A stretch of 64,000 nt of DNA from Nemertoderma westbladi (Eukaryota; Xenacoelomorpha; Nemertodermatida; Nemertodermatidae), in contig JAUCBJ010006895.1 in NCBI GenBank assembly GCA_032718475.1, positions 1 through 64,000 on the forward strand. Direction: 5' to 3'. Below, piece by piece: positions 10,009 through 18,718 of this stretch (position 1 is its first letter; each line of letters starts with the position of its first letter). The notes beneath the pieces were generated by a model. The model worked only from the letters and a program-made list of their open reading frames with translations. It had not been told where the DNA came from and ran no database searches. A program made the position numbers and the translations under genes.

Positions 10009-12873
10009 GGACTTACCATCCCCCTCTGTGTTCTTACTATCGTATGGGCATGCCAGCCCAGAGTGCCCTGTTTGAGCACAAGTCCAACACAAGTGATGCT
10101 TCCTAGCATACGCCTTGTGTGCGTCCATCTTCTGACAGTGTCTGCACTCAATCGTTCTGTGAGACGTTCCTCTATGGAACTGGCAATAACTTTCTTCATT
10201 GAAAGGGAACTCCCCGATGTCTATATGGAAGACATCTTTCACCCATTGCCCACTTCCCCTGCTCGCTGTGGGTGGGGCGCTTCCGCTTTTAGATTCTTCG
10301 AAGCGGACCTGTCGATTGTTAGTTGGTGGGGTCGACCCGCCCCGACTGCTCTCCCGCGAAAGCGATCGGCCCGTCGCCCGATTATGCGCCGGTTCCGACG
10401 GTCTACCCCTGTAGTTGTTGTCCCCAACGTTGTTACAGGCGAATTTTTGGGTATTGCTCGACTTCCAATTGGATTTGAAACGACCCGTGGGGTATTCCCT
10501 TTTTCCACGGTCTCCTTGTTCCTGTCGACTTCGCCCTTTATCCTTGGGGTATTTTAAACAGCGCTGATTAGCGCTCGCTGCCTTGTACTCCATGAAGTCA
10601 GCAAATTCTCCTAGCGTTGCTCGGCGATGTTGCGTAGCTGTAATCTTTGTCACTTGCTGCGACCAGCTGCGACGCAGATGTAGTGGTAGTACATCAACCA
10701 CTTGATTCAGCAGCCCGCCCGCCTTGAGATGGTAGGTCTTGCCCATCGTCTCGATGGAATTAATCAGCTGATTTATTCGATCGCTGTATTCGGTCATCTC
10801 GTCTGGTGTTTCAACCCTCACCCCATCAGTGAGGTGGAATATGGCGTCGTCAATGATCTGTTCCGGGTCGCCATACCGATCCTCTATCGCCTTCCAGGCC
10901 TTCCTGAACCCATTCAACTGGCCCTGGAAACGATTAACGAGTTTCCTCGGGTCACCCGCTAGATAAGTCGCCAAATAGGTTAGTCGACGGGTGTCTGACA
11001 TTTCCTTTGTTAGAATTTCGTTGGAAAACAGAGCCCGAAATTGTATGTATTCCTCGTGGTGTTTCCCGTCGAATTTAAAGGCTAAGGATTTTGGCAGCTC
11101 ATTCTGCTTACGTATAATGTGGAGCATTTTCGCTGTCGAAACCGCCTCGTTGTCGTGGGTTGAGTTTGTGTCATTGTACACGCGCGGTGATGAGTCCGCC
11201 CGTGTTGACGTGGGCTCCTCTGACGGTCCGAAGGGGTCTATATACCGTCCGACCCCGTTGGTAGGGTATGCAAGCGGAGGTAGCTCAAACCCCAGTTCAC
11301 CCAACCGACTTCCCGGACGTGGGTAATCCGGGTATTGTTCTCTACCTGGGGACTCGCCCGTTCGCCTCCCTGAAGGGGGAGGGTCTGGGTGAGTTGTACG
11401 TTCATATATGGAATTCTGTTGGGGCCATTCAGAATTTCCAAATGAACGCATTGTTGTTCGTGGGGGGGGGGGGCTCGGTGACCCCCCTTTTCTGCAGAGC
11501 TCCGCCAGATACCTCGACTCTGCCCTACTCCTGTGGGCGGTTGAGTCGGGCCTATCGGAGGCTGACTCCCGTCCATCCCCTCTGTCCGTCTGCAGGTCCC
11601 CTTCTCGGGCTGCAGTCTCACTGATTGTCGGCACCGTCAGCGGGGCAAAGCCGATGGTCCCGCTCTGTCTGTTTACTCTCCCCCGGCTGGCGGTATTATC
11701 TACCGCCGGCGCGAATTCTGGGGCCCCTACTCGAAGTCCCCTCGAGTTCGCCGTAGGGGAACTTCCCTGTTTCCCTTGCTCTGCGATAATTAACTTACCA
11801 GTATTATCTTGCAGAAGTTTGAGGGAGGTTAGCACTCTTAAGCCCTGGTGGCCCGCCTCCCTCGAGGCGTGGCTCTGTGTGTGTGTGGAGGCGGTGTCTA
11901 CCTCCCCCTGTGTTACTCGGAACCCTACTGCAGGCTCCCCCTGTCCAACCCGGAGCTCTCCTCCTCGCTCCCCCTGTGTCGCCTCCTCTGCTGGAGGCCA
12001 ACCCCGATTCTGGGTGGGGTAATACATTGCTGGTCCTCTCGGTTCGTTTACCTCGTCAGTATCGACGACCACTACGGCTGGTACTACGTGAGGAGGTTTC
12101 ATGGTAGCCGGAGGCAGCTCCTGTATCGCCGTGATCCTGGTTGCGCCAGGCGGAGGCGGACCCGTAAAAATACCCGGGCCGCCATTCCTGGTAGCGCCAG
12201 GCGGAGGCGGACCCGTAAAAATACCCGGGCCGCCATAAAAACTCGTTCCTCTTATAACTGTGGGAATTATATTAGGTGTAGTGCTTATAGTAGGTGTAGT
12301 GGTATGTGTAGTTACTACTGTAGGTACTACAACTATCGGTGGGGTGCTTACTGTGGGTGCTATAGTTGCTGCAGCTACTCCTACAGGTACGCCCCCAAAT
12401 TCACCACTCCCTGGCACACTGGCTCCACCCGGCCCAACCAGCTGTTTTCTAGCCGGATGAGCTGGGCCCCTATGGAGCCCTATTACTGAGGCGGGTCTGC
12501 TCAACTCGCTAGTTCGTCGGCCCGAACTCGCTCTCGCTGAACGTACACTGTTATTGCTCACTCTGGACCCCACACCGCTACCCGCAGTGGAGCCCCCCTT
12601 CACCCCGCGCGCTTGCGCCATTGCTAACTTACGTATCGCTAATAAACGCGCCTCGTCTCTCACTTTATTATCAGCCCGCAATTTCTCTCTCGCCATATCC
12701 TCACTGTCCGCTCGTTGGGCCGCCTCATCGGCCACCCTATTCGCCTCAATCACTCTCTGGGCCGCCTCACGCGCAACCCTCTCACATTCAAGTTGTTGGT
12801 TCATTAATTCTCGCTCAAGAGTTTCCTCTCGGTCGAGCCTTTCCATCGCAAAGAGGGCCTCTTCATACTCCAC
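9979..12873 (-). CDS. BEL-1 Gag, main part
   Basis: A 964-codon frame from 12873; the last ten codons past 10009 are LINE sequence. It opens with a charged Glu/Arg/Ala coiled-coil (about residues 1-75). A Pro/Thr/Val-rich linker follows, with a perfect 17-residue tandem duplication (core GPGIFTGPPPPGATR, near 12141-12240). The BEL capsid-like region (DUF1759 type, starts FDGKHHEEYIQF) is near residues 600-700. At the end is a CCHC-like cluster (CQFH, then CRHC, then CWTCAQTGH). It is continuous in frame with the pieces upstream apart from one TAG at 12988-12990. Its role is capsid formation and RNA packaging. Confidence 0.88.
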   Translation of the reverse strand: MEYEEALFAMERLDREETLERELMNQQLECERVAREAAQRVIEANRVADEAAQRADSEDMAREKLRADNKVRDEARLLAIRKLAMAQARGVKGGSTAGSGVGSRVSNNSVRSARASSGRRTSELSRPASVIGLHRGPAHPARKQLVGPGGASVPGSGEFGGVPVGVAAATIAPTVSTPPIVVVPTVVTTHTTTPTISTTPNIIPTVIRGTSFYGGPGIFTGPPPPGATRNGGPGIFTGPPPPGATRITAIQELPPATMKPPHVVPAVVVVDTDEVNEPRGPAMYYPTQNRGWPPAEEATQGERGGELRVGQGEPAVGFRVTQGEVDTASTHTQSHASREAGHQGLRVLTSLKLLQDNTGKLIIAEQGKQGSSPTANSRGLRVGAPEFAPAVDNTASRGRVNRQSGTIGFAPLTVPTISETAAREGDLQTDRGDGRESASDRPDSTAHRSRAESRYLAELCRKGGSPSPPPPRTTMRSFGNSEWPQQNSIYERTTHPDPPPSGRRTGESPGREQYPDYPRPGSRLGELGFELPPLAYPTNGVGRYIDPFGPSEEPTSTRADSSPRVYNDTNSTHDNEAVSTAKMLHIIRKQNELPKSLAFKFDGKHHEEYIQFRALFSNEILTKEMSDTRRLTYLATYLAGDPRKLVNRFQGQLNGFRKAWKAIEDRYGDPEQIIDDAIFHLTDGVRVETPDEMTEYSDRINQLINSIETMGKTYHLKAGGLLNQVVDVLPLHLRRSWSQQVTKITATQHRRATLGEFADFMEYKAASANQRCLKYPKDKGRSRQEQGDRGKREYPTGRFKSNWKSSNTQKFACNNVGDNNYRGRPSEPAHNRATGRSLSRESSRGGSTPPTNNRQVRFEESKSGSAPPTASRGSGQWVKDVFHIDIGEFPFNEESYCQFHRGTSHRTIECRHCQKMDAHKAYARKHHLCWTCAQTGHSGLACPYDSKNTEGDGKSPSDLILCKK
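10009..10079. repeat. Target-site duplication, copy B (71 bp)
   Basis: Partner of 7442-7512, lying at the 5' (high-coordinate) side of the LINE. See the nested insertion. Confidence 0.9.
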
Positions 12874-12987
12874 TCGGTTTTGAATGGAGTCAGACGCGTT
12901 CGAATTTGAACCACGCGGCTGACTCGCACTGTCCCCAGGTTGTATCTCATCCTGGTCTCTGCTGTCACCGGCTAGGGTTATGCCAGT

Positions 12988-13889
12988 CTAGCCGTTTTGT
13001 GGCTGGCTGGGTATACCTATAAAAATGTTTCCCACCCTTACCTGTTGATTGAATAAACATTTATCAAACGCATCGTCCAATATTCCCCCGATGTCCGTCT
13101 CCCAGTGTTTGGCTTCCTCCTCGGCGCCTTGCTCTCCAAGAATCTTGAGGTAGTCGTTGACTACCTCTAGGGCTGCCGCCAGGTCGATATCCGGTCGTCC
13201 GGCAGTCGCCCAGGTCTCCAATCGTCTTCGCTGTAGTCGAAACTGTCGCCCCGCTCGCTCGATCACCCCTGTGTCAAGCTGCGCTAGGAGCCAGTTGGGG
13301 TCCGAGGAAGAACGGAGCTTCCTCCGGTTCGTTGTCCCGTTGGGCCGTCCCATCGGGTTCGTCTGCTCGCTTCTTTCTCGCGAGCGTCCTCGGGCTGGAT
13401 GTTTGGGTAGTGCTGGGATTAATTGCGTGGGTTCCCGGTCTGGGTCCACCCCGCTTCCCTTGTCGTCATCTATCGCCGGCTCCGGTCTGGAGGGAGGTGA
13501 TCTCGATCTCTCCCGGCGTTGGTGTTCCTCTGGGAACCGTGCCGGACCGGCGGGAGGTGGTGGCGGTTCTCCTCGTTGTGGTAACTCAGTCGGGAGTGAC
13601 TGCGTCGCTGCCGTGTTAACTCGTCTATCCACGTCCGTGTTTCATCGGGTGTCGTGGTCCCGGCCGGCCGCCCGACGGATCCTTCCGTCGACGGGATAGG
13701 CGGGGATTCCCGGGAGCTCGGGCCCACGGAGCTTCCGCGTCCCGATACCGGGTTGCTCAGGTCCAAGAAGGGACTTGAGGCTGTAGCTGGGGCAGCCATT
13801 GCTGCCCCGCCAGTGGCGGGTTGAACCCCGGGTTCAACCTGGCCAGGTGCTGTCGCTGGTTGACTGCCAGAAAGTAGACTGTCTGACAT
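12988..13889 (-). CDS. BEL-1 Gag N-terminal part, in two frames
   Basis: An ATG at 13889 (MSDSLLSG...) opens a Pro/Ser/Thr-rich frame to 13470. The conserved-looking region DPNWLLAQLDTGVIERAGRQ is in the 12988-13632 frame, so a frameshift separates them within the 160-bp overlap. The second frame ends in TAG at 12988-12990. Codons beyond that TAG stay open in the same frame into the main gag at 12873. BEL-2 Gag also starts MSD and carries an SDSLL motif, supporting 13889 as the true start. Either the copy is lightly decayed or the TAG is read through. Confidence 0.75.
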
Positions 13890-15056
13890 CCTAGGTACGG
13901 TAGCCTATGGAGGGACTGACAGGTCTGAGTTACGGAATAATGGAATACTTTTTTGGCCTATCTTACAGTTTTTTAAGGCCACTCTACCGGTTCGCGGGAA
14001 GCCGCGTCGCGGGTCTTTGTCGTGTCGTTATCGAGGCTGTCGTTTTCTGAGACAGCCCCCGTTCGTGATGTTGTTTTATTTTTGGGTTGGTGTAGTGGCG
14101 TAAATATCATGTAATGATGAGTTCCCCACTGGACCGCCCAAATCAGGTAACCCGCCCGTCCGGTGGAAAGGAAACTGATAACTAAACGCTCCAGTGTGGT
14201 GTCTGTGCAGGCCGATCCCTACACAGCACCATAGTAATACAGAATATAGACAGAATATAAACAGATAACAAACAATAAATCAGATATGCATTTACAAAAG
14301 GTAAAATAATATAAGTGAATACGTAAAATGAATAAGGAATCTGTACTACTAAAGAACTATGTGCCATAAAACAACAATATCACCTTCCACTCTTGTCACC
14401 AAACCAACTGAACCAATATTGCTAAATCTGTGTCTAATGTACCCCGGTAGCGCGGATGAATATTCCCTAGTAATGAGCCAGGATGGGGGTTTAAGACCCC
14501 AGCCTGGCACCCATACGTAGCAAAAACCCTAATTAAGTACATAATCCTACTACCTAAAACTAAATCCTACTGAAACCCCCCCCAATATAACAATAAACTA
14601 GTACATAATGTAGTACGTATTGACCGCTTAATTGCACATTCCTGTCCCTGCCTCCAGCCGGCAAGGCTAATATCCTATCTCCCTGCTACCTCTGTCTTGC
14701 TACAGGTGTGGCCAGGCGGCCAGCCTATCCCCGATCACGTGCTCTTTGTATACCTCGTTTGTAATCCACCTAGCCCCATGTCTGTATTGATACCTTGAGA
14801 GTTGACTTGGTGGAAGGCGTACGTAGTAACCTAATACTAATATTCCTGGAAATCACTGCAGCCCAGTCCCCCCCCCCCCCCCCCCCCCCCGTGTGCCCTG
14901 TAACTAGTCAGTTCCGTAATCCTACCTACACCTACAGTACAAACGCTACAGTAATTACCCCTACAGTACAAACATTAGGCTTGGGTGGGAAACCCGTGGT
15001 ACTAGTATAATATATGTGTGGGTTTGAGAAGGGTAAGGTTCCGGTTGTCGGACACA
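13890..15056. other. Non-coding stretch upstream of BEL-1 gag
   Basis: Expected position of the BEL-1 5' leader and LTR, but no matching copy is present downstream of pol. It contains a poly-C run near 14867-14890 and no credible gene. Confidence 0.4.
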
Positions 15057-15470
15057 ATTGGTGGTTGAGAAGGGTGGGGGGGGATTAAAAGGGGTGAACA
15101 CGAACTGTCCCCCTTTCTTTGATTGATTGGTGGTGTGGGTAAATTTCTCAAAACCTGATTTTGTGATACAGTCGCTCAATTTTAATTTGTATCTAATAAC
15201 TGGGCCTCGTGCTGCGCGAAGGCCCCACGAACGTGTTCCCTTGCCCTGCGAGTATTGAAACAACACCAAGTCGCACTAGAAGTTAATAGTAACGCTACTC
15301 CGCCTCTAACTTTAGTGGTACATCCCAATTTTAGATGCCTTAGGATTAAAGAATCAACAAATTTTCTTATGAATTATTCAAGTAGGAAGGTCAAGCTCTC
15401 CATTATAAAGTTGATGCTAATAATATAGACCGACTGTACAGTACAAGTGTACATAATTAATACAAACATT
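15057..15470 (-). repeat. 410-bp dispersed repeat, copy 1 (inverted relative to 30104-30528)
   Basis: The reverse complement of this segment is nearly identical to 30104-30528, including a short frame beginning MVLFQYSQGKGTRSW and a C-run of different length. No protein family recognised. The two copies flank the F-box gene and BEL-2 but lie well outside the LTRs, so they are not part of BEL-2. Confidence 0.8.
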
Positions 15471-15882
15471 TAAAAAAATGATTCATGCTATGAAATAGTT
15501 ACCTTATTAATTTAAGCAGTTTTTAGAACCCCAATGTTTTGTAAACGAGTAACTTTCATCAAGGTCATCCATGGAATACTAAATATACATAATATAATGT
15601 ATATTTAGTATTCCATGGGTCATCTTAATATAATTGCCAAGCACAATCAGAAGAAAATAACAGTGTGATGTGTGGGGAGGGGGGGGGGGGGGTTGTGCTG
15701 TATCAAATATATATATAAATATATAAAATATTGCAGGACTCTATTTTTAGTTACTTGTTACCAATAATGTAAGAATATACAATATATAAACACGATTAAT
15801 AATTATTAGCTAATCGGCGAGCGTGAATTAGTGAGCGTCTTGTATTTAACCATCCAAGACATTCAGCTCCAGTATCTTCTAA
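15471..15882. other. AT-rich 3' flank of the F-box gene with a 50-bp hairpin
   Basis: No gene seen. 15569-15618 is a perfect palindrome (22-bp arms starting CCATGGAATACT, 6-base loop). A G-run lies near 15675-15692. Confidence 0.6.
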
Positions 15883-17337
15883 TTAACCGACAGTGACCAT
15901 CTCCATAGGATCTCCGAACTTATTGAAACGGAAATCAACTCCGCTAGCTTTTATCTTATCATTCCATTGACGGTTCAGGATACTCAATTCAACCCCATTA
16001 TCCACACCCGTGAAGGCGATGTGACACTTCTTTAATTCTGGAATAATTTCTTGCTGGAACTTCAGCTCACAGATATCAGTTACAACTTCAATTTTGAGAG
16101 ACATCGTAATTGTGATGCTCTCTAGCTTCTTACAATCTCTTACCATCGAAACGAAGTCAACACGTATTTCTTCATCATGTCCGCACTCCATTACCAACTC
16201 TTTCAGACATTGGTCCATGTGATCACCTAGATAGCGGAATAGTATAGATATGCCGTCGACTGTTTCCATCCAAGGTACAAATAAATAGAAATTCGTCAGA
16301 GGAGGTCGTCCTTTTATCAAGCGAATCAGCGAATGAACGTCAACTGTCTCGAAGTAGAACAGCATATAAACCGAGAGCTCGGGGTTGGCTTTTCTCCACG
16401 GGCTGTTGTTATTATCAGCAACAGGTAAAACATTATCAGATCTAGTCAGATCTAGGCGGAGTACCAATAATATTAGATGGGGACTGTTAGTCAGAATTCT
16501 TTCTAATATATCTGGATTCAAGTAGTTATAATTGATATTCAGGTTCGTCAACGCATTCAATGAAGTGAGCGGTCCCATAGCAGATGATATGGGCCTCGTA
16601 GTAGATGCGGCAGATGGATGAATTAATTCCTCGATTATGATCTTCCTTAAAGATCCGCGGTTGTGTCTCACCAAACTTTCTATTAATCGAACACCGTCAA
16701 TTAAAGGCTTTACTTGCAAATCTATTAGTGTCACGTCTTCTAACTCTTTCTGTGACCGGAAGAATTCATTTAAATGCTGCGATATTGTTGTGTCATAGAT
16801 ACCGAGGGAAGCCATCCATAGACGGAATTGTTTTAGCTGGGATACCTTAAGATGATCCACTGATTGGCTGAGGTGCCATAACATCTGTTGTCTATTGCTT
16901 AGCCTCCCATAGCAACGGATTGCAACTTTTTCCATATGAACTCCGTATTGTCTAAATACTTCAATCTCTTTCTTATCGTGATGCCGTTCTCCACTGATGG
17001 CAATATCTCTCGTTCTCCAAAGCCCCGCATCTTTCTGGGCCTCATTCCATTTGAGACAAGTTCCGCCGGCTGACAACCGTTCGCATTCTGGTAAATAGCT
17101 GAACAAATTAGAAATAAGTTCGTGTGGAAGTGCTGCCCAATCAGGGTATCGGGTTGATGTTGACCCTTCGTTATCTGGCAGTTCTTTGGAGATCTCAATG
17201 ACTTCATCTTCGCTATCACCACCGGGGATATAACGTTTATGTCCTAAGCCGTTGTCGCTCTCACTATCTGATGCACAAGGGAGATGTCGCTTCAGTGAAG
17301 ACTGTTTTCTGGAAGGGCCATGTTGATCTCCCATCAT
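15883..17337 (-). CDS. F-box protein, FBXO39/FBXO33-like
   Basis: A single-exon 484-codon frame starting ATG at 17337. Residues 1-62 are charged and Ser-rich. An F-box lies at about 65-108 (WAALPHELISNLFSYLPECE...CLKWNEAQKDAGLWR), the module that binds SKP1 in SCF ubiquitin ligases. The remainder is leucine-rich-repeat-like; the stretch LTNLNINYNYLNPDILERI resembles the FBXO39 segment at the corresponding place, as does the following F-F-E block. By family it should select substrates for ubiquitination; the substrate is unknown. The frame is intact, without stops. The lack of introns suggests either a genuinely single-exon gene or a retrocopy. A BEL LTR begins 152 bp upstream in the same orientation, so the native promoter has probably been displaced or is very short. 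Confidence 0.85.
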   Translation of the reverse strand: MMGDQHGPSRKQSSLKRHLPCASDSESDNGLGHKRYIPGGDSEDEVIEISKELPDNEGSTSTRYPDWAALPHELISNLFSYLPECERLSAGGTCLKWNEAQKDAGLWRTRDIAISGERHHDKKEIEVFRQYGVHMEKVAIRCYGRLSNRQQMLWHLSQSVDHLKVSQLKQFRLWMASLGIYDTTISQHLNEFFRSQKELEDVTLIDLQVKPLIDGVRLIESLVRHNRGSLRKIIIEELIHPSAASTTRPISSAMGPLTSLNALTNLNINYNYLNPDILERILTNSPHLILLVLRLDLTRSDNVLPVADNNNSPWRKANPELSVYMLFYFETVDVHSLIRLIKGRPPLTNFYLFVPWMETVDGISILFRYLGDHMDQCLKELVMECGHDEEIRVDFVSMVRDCKKLESITITMSLKIEVVTDICELKFQQEIIPELKKCHIAFTGVDNGVELSILNRQWNDKIKASGVDFRFNKFGDPMEMVTVG

Positions 17338-17489
17338 GAGAATAACTTCCGGTACTTAAATATGTTTAAATAAACTACTGGGATGATAAGTTATGCTACT
17401 GTAGAAAGAGGTAATTGTTTTTAAGTGAGATTCAGTTTTAATTGTTACTTTTAAATAATTGTTTATTAATTAGCTTCTAATTACATGAT

Positions 17490-18718
17490 TGTTCGCGCTT
17501 TCAGACCTTTGGCAGTTTAACCCACCAAATTAAGATGTCTTCTAGATATTAAATCAGTTTTTAGTCTATGACAAGTATTTGATTCACTACACTAGTCGAA
17601 ACCAATCCGTGCGCGACCATTCACCCGCTGGATATTCCCGGGAGATTGGGTTCGACGGTTTAATTTTATTGCTATGTAAGCCTAATGTATTATTCGACTG
17701 ACAGTATTATATAATCTCTGACAATATTATTCACCTTCGGGAATATTAACAGTTCCTTTAGGACGTGGCGCTTTATCTATATAAACAGAGTTATGACTTA
17801 AACTACTCACAACGATATGGCTTAATTATAATTCACATATATGGCGCATTCTTTAGGAATTGCTTCTTTAACAGACTCACTCATACACAATGCTGCACAA
17901 TACTGCACACTAATCTGCCGATCTTCACTGATTTTAGTCACATATAAAAGGAACACAGGCTGACTCATGTAGGGTCTATCAAATAACATTAGATTCACTT
18001 CAAACCACTTTAACATAAGTCACAATCGTTATTGGTAACCTTTCTCTCTTACCTTCGGTATATCAAGAATATTGGGTTTCGGGGTTATTTATCGTTATTC
18101 CAAATATAATAATTCATCAACCATATTATGAAGAACTGACAGTAAATAGCAGTATAGAACAACAACTGAACACTGATTGTTATGAGTTTGCAATGTTTCA
18201 GCAGTCAGGATGTATGATCAGTCATCAGTAGTCGTTAGGTTAAAGGATATATGCCCTTTATAATTAAACCTACTAGTGTAAGACTAAAAAACAGTAAAGC
18301 ACAAAATACTTCCAAGCCGTTCTTTCTTTGGCTCAGGACTGAATGTAAACACTGCACATAGGCATTGCGTCATTTCTCGGAAATTTTCTGTACAAGGAGC
18401 CACAAAAACGCTCTAATTGGCTGACTGAACTGAGAGACGCCGTAGAACAAAGGAAATCAACACGTATGAATGTCAGCTGTTAACCGTAGTCATAGTAACT
18501 ACTGTTCAAGAGTAGCTATCACCCCTTTGCGTCACGAATTGCCATAGAATCATAAAATATGCCTTTCACAGTACACATACGGAGGAAATAGGTCTTAGAT
18601 CCTCTAAAAACACCGATACAGCAATAATACGGTCTCTTACACTTATTAAATCAACTACAGAGTATTTTAATGTAAAAGATAATAAAAATAACGGGGCAAT
18701 TCAGCAAAGGCTTTTACA
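17490..18718 (-). repeat. BEL-2 3' LTR (1229 bp)
   Basis: Nearly identical to 27851-29080. In element orientation it begins TGTAAAAGCC and ends GCGCGAACA. A short purine-rich tract (GGGAGCGG) directly precedes it on the minus strand and is a polypurine-tract candidate. It lies 152 bp upstream of the F-box start codon. Confidence 0.93.

Larger units (their letters stand above)
3272..13889 (-). mobile_element. BEL/Pao LTR retrotransposon BEL-1 (gag-pol body), split by a nested LINE
   Basis: Gag and pol of one BEL/Pao element read leftwards. Gag occupies 13889 to about 10009 and pol 7512 to 3272. A LINE inserted at 7513-10008 duplicated 71 bases of target. Conceptual removal of the LINE plus one duplicate puts gag and pol in one frame (the offset of 2567 bases preserves codon register). 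No LTR pair was found by eye within the window. The 3' LTR could lie beyond position 1 if the zinc-knuckle ORF at 1-2685 belongs to this element. Confidence 0.85.

Noticed and set aside
17765-18016. Short frames in the LTR, repeated at 28126-28377
   Set aside because: Present twice only because they lie in the two LTRs; no conserved protein.
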